Assembly: GCA_964447445.1 (NCBI GenBank)
Contig: CAYUSW010000016.1
Coordinates: 1-18,532, forward strand
Reading direction: 5' to 3'
Source: CAIOGO01 sp964447445
GTDB taxonomy: Bacteria > Bipolaricaulota > Bipolaricaulia > UBA7950 > UBA9294
Length of the DNA: 18,532 nt
The notes beneath the pieces were generated by a model that saw only the letters and a program-made list of their open reading frames with translations, ran no database searches and was not told where the DNA came from. This document shows, piece by piece, positions 7,282 to 14,261 of the stretch. The translations under genes were made by a program, and so were the position numbers. Positions within the stretch are counted from its first letter, which is position 1, and each line of letters starts with the position of its first letter.

Positions 7282-7308
7282 CTTGGCGGGCCGCACGGCG
7301 CGGCCAAG
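7282..7308 (-). promoter_or_regulatory. Hairpin abutting the ribosome binding site of the isomerase-fold gene
   Basis: On the minus strand CTTGGC pairs with GCCAAG, and inside them GGCCGC can alternatively pair with GCGGCC around GCCGT. The 3' arm runs directly into the GGGGTGA used by the GTG start at 7272, so the AAG of the binding site would be held in the stem. This could limit translation initiation; no known riboswitch class is recognised. Confidence 0.4.
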
Positions 7309-7371
7309 ACCAGACGCAGTGCCGACCTCCGACGGACGCCTGATCGAGCTCCCCCGGCACGGGACAACGAG

Positions 7372-7401
7372 TTGAGCCGGGCGATGCGCGCGATGTACGC
7401 T
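7372..7401 (+). promoter_or_regulatory. Weak candidate promoter for mscS
   Basis: TTGAGC (7372-7377, 4 of 6) is followed after 18 bases by TACGCT (7396-7401, 3 of 6), leaving a leader of about 35 bases. Position is plausible but the match is poor. The rest of the 7273-7442 divergent gap shows nothing else on the plus strand. Confidence 0.3.
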
Positions 7402-7442
7402 CTCCCCACGCACTTCCGGAACAAGGGCGGAAAGGAGTCCTC

Positions 7443-8525
7443 GTGGAGTTCATGCACTCGACCTTCTACGGGAACCTGGTGTGGCGATGGTTCGCCGCGG
7501 TCGGCGTGATCCTGTTCACCTGGCTCACGCTTCAGATCGCCATGCGCGTCACGATTCGCCACTTGCGCAGGATCGCCGAGCGCACGACCGGCCAGTTGGA
7601 CGACCTCGTCGTCGAGCTCCTGCACAAGACGCGCTTCTTCCTCGTGTTTGTCATCTCGGCCTACGCCGGGTCACGCTTCTTGGCGCTTCCCGACGCGGCG
7701 TCGAAGGCGCTTCAGGTCGCCTTCATCATCGCCCTCCTGATCCAGGCGGGGTTCTGGAGCAACGGGCTCGTGACGTTCTGGTTGACGCGCACCGTGCGCC
7801 GCCGGCTCGGCGAAGACGCGGCGACGGCCACGTCCCTTGCGGCGCTCGGCTTCCTGGCCAAGGTGCTCTTGTGGGCCGTCGTGCTGCTCTTGGCGCTCGA
7901 CAACATGGGCGTCAACATCACCACGCTAATCGCCGGACTCGGGATCACGGGGATCGCCGTCGCCCTCGGCGTGCAGAGCATCCTCAAGGATCTCTTCGCG
8001 TCGCTCTCGATCATCGTCGACAAGCCGTTCGTCATCGGTGACTTCATCGCGGTCGGCGACCTCTCCGGAACCGTCGAACGCGTGGGGTTGAAAACGACGC
8101 GCGTCCGCAGCCTGTCGGGCGAGCAGCTCATCTTCGCGAACGGCGATCTGCTCGACAGTCGGCTTCGCAACTACATGCGGATGACCGAACGCCGGGTCGT
8201 GTTCACGTTCGGCCTCGCCTACGGCACGTCGACCGAGCGGTTGGCCGAGATCCCGGCCCTGGCGAAGACGGAGATCGAGAAGGTCCCCGGCGTGCGCTTC
8301 GACCGCTGCCATCTCAAGTCGTTCGCCGACTCGGTGTTGTCGTTTGAGGTTGTGTACTTCGTCCTCTCCGGCGACTACCTCCCGTACATGGACGCGCAAC
8401 AGACGGTCAACCTCGGCATCCTTCGCGCTTTCGAGGCGCGCGGCATCCGGCTCGCCTACCCGACCCGAACGCTGTTCGTGAAAGACGAATCCACCCGTGC
8501 GGGCCCACGCGAGGCAACGCCGTGA
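7443..8525 (+). CDS. mscS: Small-conductance mechanosensitive channel, MscS family
   Basis: Inner-membrane osmotic release channel, 360 residues, slightly longer than E. coli MscS. Membrane segments are seen near residues 12-33, 62-80, 88-112 and 133-153, followed by the glycine/alanine-rich pore helix at 160-190 (GLGITGIAVALGVQSILKDLF). The cytosolic beta domain follows (VIGDFIAVGDLSGTVERVGLKTTRVRS, NGDLLDSRLRN). The extra N-terminal helix resembles the larger YnaI/YbdG-like branch. The GTG start at 7443 has AAGGAG 5 bases upstream; ATG 7452 is less well placed. Its TGA overlaps the next start as GTGA, so the two proteins are probably made together. Confidence 0.93.
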   Translation: MEFMHSTFYGNLVWRWFAAVGVILFTWLTLQIAMRVTIRHLRRIAERTTGQLDDLVVELLHKTRFFLVFVISAYAGSRFLALPDAASKALQVAFIIALLIQAGFWSNGLVTFWLTRTVRRRLGEDAATATSLAALGFLAKVLLWAVVLLLALDNMGVNITTLIAGLGITGIAVALGVQSILKDLFASLSIIVDKPFVIGDFIAVGDLSGTVERVGLKTTRVRSLSGEQLIFANGDLLDSRLRNYMRMTERRVVFTFGLAYGTSTERLAEIPALAKTEIEKVPGVRFDRCHLKSFADSVLSFEVVYFVLSGDYLPYMDAQQTVNLGILRAFEARGIRLAYPTRTLFVKDESTRAGPREATP

Positions 8526-8917
8526 GCAACAAGGACGCGCTGCGCGATCGGCTGCGGGAATCCGCGGTGGGTAGCGGTCTTCCGTGCGCGCTCGCGCACC
8601 GGCTCGCCGAATCGTGCGCTGTGTTGCCGCAGGCGGTCGGCGAAAGCGCCGATGCCATGGAGATTCGAATCACTCAGTGTCAGCTCGGGCTGTTCGGCTA
8701 CGACGCGTTCGGAGAGAAACGTTGGGTTCGATGCCCTGCAACGGTTCCGCGAGAGCTCGAGCAAGCCATTCGTGCAGCGCGCGTTGGAGAGCGCCTGCCC
8801 TGCGCCACAGCGTGGAGGCTCGCCGATGATCGCGGCCTGCCGCGCTTGCTCATGGGATCGGTGTCCGAGACGCTCGACGTTCGCATCTCGCTCTGCCAGC
8901 TCGGCTGTTTCGAGTAG
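8522..8917 (+). CDS. Duplicated cysteine-containing CQLG-motif protein, unknown function
   Basis: I do not recognise a named family. The 131-residue soluble protein contains two 40-residue repeats, 20-59 and 92-131, which align without gaps and with 16 identities. Each opens with LPCAxAxRLA and ends with RIxxCQLGxF, with a conserved central glycine. Cysteines at 22 and 53 in repeat 1 match 94 and 125 in repeat 2; C32, C71 and C129 are extra. The helical LPCA...A segment followed by a glycine turn looks like a helix-turn-helix-type fold, and paired cysteines suggest metal binding or redox sensing; both are inference. It starts with GTG overlapping the mscS stop codon, so a role tied to the channel is possible. 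The 137 bases after it (8918-9054) show nothing convincing. Confidence 0.75.
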   Translation: MSNKDALRDRLRESAVGSGLPCALAHRLAESCAVLPQAVGESADAMEIRITQCQLGLFGYDAFGEKRWVRCPATVPRELEQAIRAARVGERLPCATAWRLADDRGLPRLLMGSVSETLDVRISLCQLGCFE

Positions 8918-9054
8918 TCGAAGACGCGCTGAGGCCCCTTACTCGCCCTCGCACAAGCCATCGCCCACCGCGAAGAGCGCCAGGAACGACAACCATCGCC
9001 GGAAGCGCGAGGAGCACACAGCAGCTCCCTGGGTGTGTCAGTCCTCCTGCCGCC

Positions 9055-9504
9055 CTACGGCCGCGGGTGCGAAGGGATCGCGGCCCGCGCGAGCGCGTCG
9101 GCGCGCTCGTTCTCCGGATCGCCGGCATGCCCTTCGGTCCAGTGGAACCGCACGGTGTGACGCGAGACGGACGCGTCGAGCTCTCGCCAGAGGTCCTCGT
9201 TCTTGACCGGAAGCCACCGCTTGCCGCTGCGGCGACGCCAGCCGTTCGCCTTCCACGCCACGATCCACTCGGTGATGCCCGAGCGGAGGTAGACGGAGTC
9301 AGTGAACAGGTCGACGTCGGACGGCTCGCGCAGCGCCGCGAGCGCGTGAATCGCTGCGAGGAGTTCCATGCGGTTGTTCGTCGTCGACGCCTCGCCGCCC
9401 GAGATCTCTTTGCGGAGCAGTCCCGATCTCAGCACGGCGCCCCACCCCCCGGGTCCGGGGTTTCCGCTGCAGGCGCCATCTGTGTAAATCGTCACGCTGT
9501 GCAC
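9055..9504 (-). CDS. rnhA: Ribonuclease HI
   Basis: Cytosolic endonuclease cutting the RNA strand of RNA-DNA hybrids (R-loops, primers). With the GTG at 9504 the protein has 149 residues and begins VHSVTIYTDGACSGNPGPGGWG, as in typical RNase HI. The four catalytic acids are D9, E47 (NNRMELLA), D69 (FTDSVYL) and D136 (ERADALA), with H126 in EGHAGDPENE. The basic substrate-binding protrusion KANGWRRRSGKRW is present, so this is the HI type rather than HII. The reading frame continues to 9570, but the extra residues look non-native, and a promoter ends 7 bases before 9504, supporting the shorter start. There is no Shine-Dalgarno sequence. Confidence 0.93.
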   Translation of the reverse strand: MHSVTIYTDGACSGNPGPGGWGAVLRSGLLRKEISGGEASTTNNRMELLAAIHALAALREPSDVDLFTDSVYLRSGITEWIVAWKANGWRRRSGKRWLPVKNEDLWRELDASVSRHTVRFHWTEGHAGDPENERADALARAAIPSHPRP

Positions 9505-9511
9505 AGCCTGA

Positions 9512-9540
9512 GGTGTACCCGATCGAAAGATGCATGTCGA
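9512..9540 (-). promoter_or_regulatory. Promoter of rnhA predicting a leaderless mRNA
   Basis: On the minus strand TCGACA (9535-9540, 5 of 6 matches to -35) and TACACC (9512-9517, 3 of 6) are 17 bases apart. The -10 ends 7 bases before the GTG at 9504, so transcription would begin at the start codon. This agrees with the missing ribosome binding site. Confidence 0.45.
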
Positions 9541-9594
9541 GCCTCGCTCGCCCCGACGCACCCTCGCCACGCTGGCGGGCGTCCGAGCACCTCG

Positions 9595-9623
9595 TTGCCG
9601 CGGCTCGCTGCCGACACTACCAT
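9595..9623 (+). promoter_or_regulatory. Promoter of holA predicting a leaderless mRNA
   Basis: TTGCCG (9595-9600, 4 of 6) and TACCAT (9618-9623, 4 of 6) are separated by 17 bases. Six bases separate the -10 from the GTG at 9630, so the transcript would start at the initiation codon. No Shine-Dalgarno sequence is seen before that GTG. Confidence 0.45.
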
Positions 9624-9629
9624 CGCCGT

Positions 9630-10595
9630 GTGGCTGCCCTTCCGATCATCCTCTTCATGGGAGATCCGTACCGATGCGAGCGCGCTCTCGCCGAGCGCCA
9701 GCAAGCGCTGCGCGTCGCGGATTCCACGATCGAACGCGTGGCGCGATTCGCCGACGAGATCGACGTGGCGGCCTTCGACATGGATCTTCAGTCCGTGCCG
9801 CTGTTCGCTCTCGGGCGCCACTTCGTCGTGCGCGGCGTAGATCGTGCGCGCAAGCCGAAGCTCTGGTCCGATCTCATCGCGAAGAGCCTGCCGGAGTCCA
9901 CGTTCCTGACCTTCGTTGCCTCTGCGGAGACCAAGCCGTCTCATCCGCTCGTGAAGGCCTGCGCGGCGAGAGATGCCGTTGTACAGCTCCCTACGCCGCC
10001 CCTGCGCTCGATCGCGCAGGCGGCTCGTGGCGTGCTCGGAGAGCACGGATTGCGATTGTCGCCCGCCGTGGTCGAGGACCTCGTAGCCCGCACGGGGGGG
10101 GACCTCCTCGCCATCGCATCGGAAGCGAGGAAGCTTCGAGCGTTCGCCGGCACGGCCGAGATCGCGCCGACGGCGATCGCGTCGCTCGTGTTCCCTGGAT
10201 CCGAGCCGACCGTGTACCCGTTCTTCGACCGACTTGGCGAGCGCGACCTTCGCGCGGCGCTTCGCGCACTGGACGAGCTTCGGGACGACGCGGGGCGGAT
10301 TCTCGGCGGCGCCGTGCGCCACCTGGCGCGACTTGCCACGCTGCGTTTGCTCCTCGATCGGCGCGTCCCGCAGGCCGAGATGTCAAACCTACTGCGGGTT
10401 CCGGACTGGCTCTTGCGGCGCCTCATGGCGCAGGCGAAGCGCTACGGCCTCGCAGAAGCAGCCGCCGCCCTTGCCCTCGGGATCCGCCTGGACACCGAGG
10501 TCAAGAGCGGCGTTCGCTCTGCAACCGACGCGCTCCTCGAGTTCGTCTTCTCGTGTACCGCTACTGCCTCTCCTGCGCGGTCCGGAACGGGATGA
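9630..10595 (+). CDS. holA: DNA polymerase III, delta subunit (clamp loader)
   Basis: The clamp-loader delta subunit opens the beta sliding clamp. The 321 residues read as HolA: the N-terminal LPIILFMGDPYRCERAL (ligand-free Walker-like LxGDP), a central HPLVKACAARDAVVQLPTPP segment, LVARTGGDLLAIASEARKL, and a C-terminal collar domain with FFDRLGERDLRAALRALDEL. The frame is open back to 9513, but GTG 9630 begins at the conserved fold and lies 6 bases after a -10 element. A run of eight G (10094-10101) encodes part of RTGGDL and keeps frame. The last 35 bases overlap the 3' end of convergent secD. It is divergent from rnhA. Confidence 0.87.
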   Translation: MAALPIILFMGDPYRCERALAERQQALRVADSTIERVARFADEIDVAAFDMDLQSVPLFALGRHFVVRGVDRARKPKLWSDLIAKSLPESTFLTFVASAETKPSHPLVKACAARDAVVQLPTPPLRSIAQAARGVLGEHGLRLSPAVVEDLVARTGGDLLAIASEARKLRAFAGTAEIAPTAIASLVFPGSEPTVYPFFDRLGERDLRAALRALDELRDDAGRILGGAVRHLARLATLRLLLDRRVPQAEMSNLLRVPDWLLRRLMAQAKRYGLAEAAAALALGIRLDTEVKSGVRSATDALLEFVFSCTATASPARSGTG

Positions 10596-11940
10596 ATCGC
10601 CAGAACCCGCCCTGTTCGAGGAGGAATCGGCTCGGGATCAAGACACAGTAGACCGTGCCCGCAATGCCCAGCGCAAGCGTGATCGCGAACCCGCGGAACG
10701 GGCCAGACCCGACGAACAAGAGGATCAGAGCGACCACGAACGTCGTCGCGTTGGTGTCGGTGATCACGGCGAGCGACCGCTCGTAGCCGGCGCGCACGGC
10801 AGCCAGCGGCGGCTTGCCCGCCCGGCGCTCTTCTTTGATGCGCTCGAAGATGATGATGTTCGAGTCCACCGACATGCCGATTGTCAGGACAACTCCCGCG
10901 ACGCCGGCCATCGTGAGCACGGCGCCGAACGCGATGAGCCCACCGATGGTGATCAGCATGTTGAAGAGGAGGGCGACGTTGGCCACGGTCCCGAGACGTC
11001 GATACAAGACGAACATGTAGATGAGGACGAGGACGAAGCCGATCGCCATCGACATCATGCCGCGGCGGATGGAGTCGCTTCCGAGCGACGGGCCGACGTT
11101 CGTCTCTTCGACGATGCGGACCGAGACGGGGAGAGCGCCGGCGCGGAGTACGGCCGCCAGGCGCTTCGCCTCTTTCGCGTCCATGTTCCCGCCGGAGATT
11201 GAGGTCGAGTTCTGAAGGCTGCGCCAGCCCTCACGCGCAGCACTCACAATGCTCGCCTTGATCACGGGGTAGCTCTGCACGATGTCGTCCAGCACGATGG
11301 CCATCATCTGGCCTTCGCCCAACTCTTTGATGACGCTTGCGAACTGCTCGGCGCCTTCCTGGTTGAACGTCAGACTGACATGGATCGACCCCAGGTCCGT
11401 GGCCTGTGACGACGTCCCGACCGTCGCGTTGGACAGCGCCGCTCCCGTCAGCAGGACTTCGCGATCCACGACGACGGGAATCCCCTGCGACGTGTACAGG
11501 AGCTCCTGGCTGCTCGAAGAGGGCGAGATGTCATCGGTCGCCGAAGCCCCAACCTCGACGACGCGGCGGAACTCAAGAACCGCCGTCTGGCCGATCAAGC
11601 GCCGCGCCTCTTCCGGATCGGTCGTGCCGGGGATGTTGACAAGAATCCGGTCTTCGCCGTATCGCCGGATCTCGGCGTTGGCCAGTCCGTACTGGTCCAC
11701 ACGGTTGTTCAGAATCTCAACCATCCGTCCGATGGTCTCAGTCTGCGCGCCCGCATCCATCGCCGAAACGCCCTCGCCTTCGAGGACCAGGCGGATGCCG
11801 CCCTGGAGATCAAGCCCGAGCTTGACGATGTCCTTCAGCGGCCGGAAGGGAACGGTGATCAGCACGATGCCTGCGATGAAGATGACGAGCATGGAGCCTA
11901 CCCGGAGCCAGTCGGCTCGCGTCATGCCGTGTTGTGCCAT
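10561..11940 (-). CDS. secD: Protein translocase subunit SecD
   Basis: Inner-membrane RND-type Sec accessory protein that uses the proton gradient to complete export. The 459 residues show TM1 (11-31), GLDLQGG (42-48, D44), a large periplasmic domain, then VGPSLGSDSIRRG and five more TMs at about 293-313, 318-338, 346-366, 395-415 and 417-440. D359 and R367 lie in GMSVDSNIIIFERIKEE, the conserved proton-path motif (commonly AVDAN, here SVDSN). It is SecD alone: no SecF domain is fused, and the downstream gene is convergent holA, so the usual adjacent secF is missing. ATG 11940 has GGGAGA about 6 bases upstream, and yajC ends 16 bases before it. Confidence 0.93.
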   Translation of the reverse strand: MAQHGMTRADWLRVGSMLVIFIAGIVLITVPFRPLKDIVKLGLDLQGGIRLVLEGEGVSAMDAGAQTETIGRMVEILNNRVDQYGLANAEIRRYGEDRILVNIPGTTDPEEARRLIGQTAVLEFRRVVEVGASATDDISPSSSSQELLYTSQGIPVVVDREVLLTGAALSNATVGTSSQATDLGSIHVSLTFNQEGAEQFASVIKELGEGQMMAIVLDDIVQSYPVIKASIVSAAREGWRSLQNSTSISGGNMDAKEAKRLAAVLRAGALPVSVRIVEETNVGPSLGSDSIRRGMMSMAIGFVLVLIYMFVLYRRLGTVANVALLFNMLITIGGLIAFGAVLTMAGVAGVVLTIGMSVDSNIIIFERIKEERRAGKPPLAAVRAGYERSLAVITDTNATTFVVALILLFVGSGPFRGFAITLALGIAGTVYCVLIPSRFLLEQGGFWRFIPFRTAQERQ

Positions 11941-11956
11941 TTGCTCTCCCTCGCTC

Positions 11957-12322
11957 TCACTTGTCGATCTTGCGCACGATGCTCATCTTGGCAACGCGCA
12001 TCTTGGCTCCCTCTTCCAGAGCGATGACGAGGGACGTGTCTCCGATCGAGTCGATGTCGCCGATGATCCCGCCGGCGGTCATGACCCTGTCGCCCCGCTT
12101 GAGGTTCGCCAGCAGGGTGTTCATTTCTTGCTGTCGTTTGCGCTGAGGCCGGATCAGCATGAAGTAGAAGATCAGGCCGAACGCAACGAGAAGGATGACC
12201 AGCGGCAAGTACTCGCTCAAAGCGCTGGAAGTTCCCGTCGTCCCTCCGGTTGTCTCCTGAGCCCACACCACGCCCCCGAGAAGGAACAACGCCAGACCGC
12301 AGACTACGATTGCACGACCCAT
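11957..12322 (-). CDS. yajC: Preprotein translocase accessory protein YajC
   Basis: Small membrane partner of SecDF. The 121 residues carry the YajC signature FGLIFYFMLIRPQRKRQQEMN (residues 48-68, read through the end of its TM at 40-56) and the cytosolic GDRVMTAGGIIGDI segment. Ahead of it lies an extra hydrophobic stretch (4-20) ending VVWAQE, which resembles a cleavable signal peptide; E. coli YajC has only a short non-helical lead. ATG 12322 is chosen because AAGGAG lies 7 bases upstream. It begins 4 bases after the six-TM gene ends and precedes secD by 16 bases. Confidence 0.9.
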   Translation of the reverse strand: MGRAIVVCGLALFLLGGVVWAQETTGGTTGTSSALSEYLPLVILLVAFGLIFYFMLIRPQRKRQQEMNTLLANLKRGDRVMTAGGIIGDIDSIGDTSLVIALEEGAKMRVAKMSIVRKIDK

Positions 12323-12326
12323 ACCA

Positions 12327-12848
12327 TCACTCCTTGACGGCACGCCGGTGACGGACGATCCCGGTCAGAACGAACACCAACCCGATCGCGCCGAACGCGA
12401 CCGCCGCCACGATCTCCGCGTGTCCAGAAAGCCCCTTCCGTTCCGCAATGAAGCGCTCCAGAAGGAAGAACACGACAAGCCAGATTATACCGTAGAGCCC
12501 CGCCAAGATCGATCTCTGCCCCCGGAAAGCCGGGCGCTCGCTCAGCTTGTGGTAGGCAATCGACGCGATCGGCACGCTCGCCCAGACAAGGCCGAGCGGA
12601 TCCGGGTTCGCCAGCGTACCCAGCCCGAAGAGGAGGAGCAGGTGCCCCGGAAGGAGGGCGAGAAGATCGGCCGCCGGGCGTCCGGCACCGCGCTGTCCGC
12701 GGCCGCCCAGCACGAGGTAGGCGACCGCGGACAGCGTAGCGAGCGCCGCCAGAGCAGACGCGGTCGCGGAGAAGCGGCCGAAGAAGAGCGCCATCCCGAG
12801 GAGAACGAAGACGAAGGGCAGCGACCAGAGAGGCAGGCGGGATGTCAT
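12327..12848 (-). CDS. Six-TM membrane protein, unknown function
   Basis: Family not recognised. The 173-residue protein is strongly hydrophobic, with likely membrane helices near 6-23, 28-49, 60-80, 85-101, 113-134 and 144-165 and a basic C-terminus (RHRRAVKE) that would face the cytosol. No catalytic or metal motif is obvious. The ATG overlaps the mgtE TGA as ATGA, implying coupled translation, and it ends 4 bases before yajC. The frame stays open upstream of 12848, but that part lies inside mgtE and has shadow-like composition. Confidence 0.75.
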   Translation of the reverse strand: MTSRLPLWSLPFVFVLLGMALFFGRFSATASALAALATLSAVAYLVLGGRGQRGAGRPAADLLALLPGHLLLLFGLGTLANPDPLGLVWASVPIASIAYHKLSERPAFRGQRSILAGLYGIIWLVVFFLLERFIAERKGLSGHAEIVAAVAFGAIGLVFVLTGIVRHRRAVKE

Positions 12849-14149
12849 CGAAGCGCTGGCAGGAAGAGTCCCGCCAACAAGAAGACGAGGGCGAACCCCA
12901 GGGCGTCGGTGATGGCCGTCAACACAATGCTCGATGCCACGGCAGGGTCCTTGCCGAGGGCGCGGAGAAGGAGCGGGATCAGGACGCCGATCATGCCCGC
13001 CACAACGACATTGAGGAGCATCGCGAGGCTGACCGCGACTCCAAGGAGCACTTCGCCCTTCCAGGCGTACATGATCAGGCCCACGGTGCCTCCCAACAGG
13101 AGACCGTTGACGAGGCCAAGAAGGATCTCTTTGGCGAGCAGCCGCCAGCCGCGGGCGCGGTCGATCTCTCCGAGAGCCATGCCGCGGGTGATGATCGTCG
13201 CCGTCTGCATCCCTGAGACACCGCCCTCCGCGACGATGACTCCCATAACGACGGCCAGCGCGGCGACCTTGGCGATCGTCTGTTCGAACACGCCGACGAC
13301 CACCGCAGCGACGAGCCCGGTCAAGAGCTTGGCATACAGCCAGGGCAGCCGAAGGCGGAGCGAGTCCCACCAGCTCGTGTCGACGCCTTCCGCACTGGGG
13401 ACGCTGGCCAGATGGTAGATGTCCTCGGTGGCCTCGTTGCGGATGACATCGATGACGTCGTCGACCGTGATGACGCCGAGGAGGTGGTCCTCCGCGTCGA
13501 CGACGGGAAGGGCGAAGAAGTCATACTTGTCGAACAGCTTGGCTACCTCTTCGACGTCTTCGTCGACGCGCACCTTGACCGCGTCTCGAATGACCAGCTC
13601 GCCGAGACTCAGGTCAGGTCGCGCCAACGCAATGTCGCGCAGGGAAAGCACACCCTGGAGACGATTCGCGTCGTCCACTGCGTACGCGTAGTAGACCGTT
13701 CCCGCCTTCTCTTGGCGCTTGCGCAGGACGTCGATCGCGTCCTGGGCCGTCATCGAGAGGGAGAGCGCCACGACCTCGGGCGTCATCAGCCCACCGGCGG
13801 TGTCCGGCGGGTAGGCCAAGAGGTCGGTGAGGCGCTTCGCGTCATGACGGCTTAGCCGCGATAGAAACTCCTTGCGAACGTCGTCCGGCAACTCCTCGAG
13901 CAGGTCGACCGCGTCGTCGGGGTCCATGCGGGCGAGGATCGTGCTCGCCGTCTGGCGGTCAAGCCTCTGCACGAGTTCGGCCGACTCCTCGGGATCCATC
14001 TCCGCCAGCGTCTTCGCCGCGGCGCCCCCCAGGTAGAGGCGATGGAGCAATTCCGCCGCCTGTTCGTCGGACAACTCGCCGAGGATCTCCGCGATGTCCG
14101 CCGGATCCTTGGACAGGAGTTCTCGCAGAACGATCCTCTCGCCATCCAT
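12845..14149 (-). CDS. mgtE: Magnesium transporter/channel MgtE
   Basis: Mg2+-gated Mg2+ channel of the inner membrane. The 434 residues comprise an N-terminal superhelical domain (1-115, rich in acidic DPxD repeats), two CBS domains (about 118-172 and 182-240) and five TMs from residue 272. YPPDTAGGLMTPE links the first two domains, and D415 in LTAITDALGF is the pore aspartate. The first-TM motif is usually GGNxGxQ; here it is GGVSGMQ (309-315), replacing the asparagine by valine. ATG 14149 has GGAGGT 8 bases upstream. It heads a four-gene operon with a six-TM protein, yajC and secD. Confidence 0.94.
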   Translation of the reverse strand: MDGERIVLRELLSKDPADIAEILGELSDEQAAELLHRLYLGGAAAKTLAEMDPEESAELVQRLDRQTASTILARMDPDDAVDLLEELPDDVRKEFLSRLSRHDAKRLTDLLAYPPDTAGGLMTPEVVALSLSMTAQDAIDVLRKRQEKAGTVYYAYAVDDANRLQGVLSLRDIALARPDLSLGELVIRDAVKVRVDEDVEEVAKLFDKYDFFALPVVDAEDHLLGVITVDDVIDVIRNEATEDIYHLASVPSAEGVDTSWWDSLRLRLPWLYAKLLTGLVAAVVVGVFEQTIAKVAALAVVMGVIVAEGGVSGMQTATIITRGMALGEIDRARGWRLLAKEILLGLVNGLLLGGTVGLIMYAWKGEVLLGVAVSLAMLLNVVVAGMIGVLIPLLLRALGKDPAVASSIVLTAITDALGFALVFLLAGLFLPALR

Positions 14150-14172
14150 GCCGCCTACCTCCGAGCATCGCG

Positions 14173-14178
14173 ATTATA
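14173..14178 (-). promoter_or_regulatory. -10 element of the mgtE operon
   Basis: A perfect TATAAT on the minus strand, about 24 bases before the mgtE ATG with GGAGGT between them. No good -35 is found 15-18 bases further up and there is no TG extension, so an activator or a different factor may assist. It lies in the 112-base gap divergent from the gamma-glutamyltransferase gene. Confidence 0.5.
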
Positions 14179-14261
14179 CGGCCTCTGCGCGCCGGAGGAG
14201 AGCACAGGGTCCTCCTGGCCGCAGCGCCCGGCGTCCTCTATCCTTGGCTCCGGCGATCCGC

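Noticed and set aside
9020..9042. ACACA...TGTGT pairing as a bidirectional terminator between the CQLG gene and rnhA
   Set aside because: The stem is short and AT-poor inside, with a large loop and no T tract; not better than chance.
9505..9570. Longer RNase HI starting at GTG 9570
   Set aside because: The extra 22 residues do not resemble RNase HI, and promoter elements for rnhA lie inside this stretch.
9530..10651. 373-residue plus-strand open frame overlapping holA
   Set aside because: Arginine/alanine-rich shadow of holA in another frame, with no recognisable domain.
12348..13418. 356-residue plus-strand open frame
   Set aside because: Antisense to mgtE and the six-TM gene; low-complexity charged composition typical of a high-GC shadow frame.
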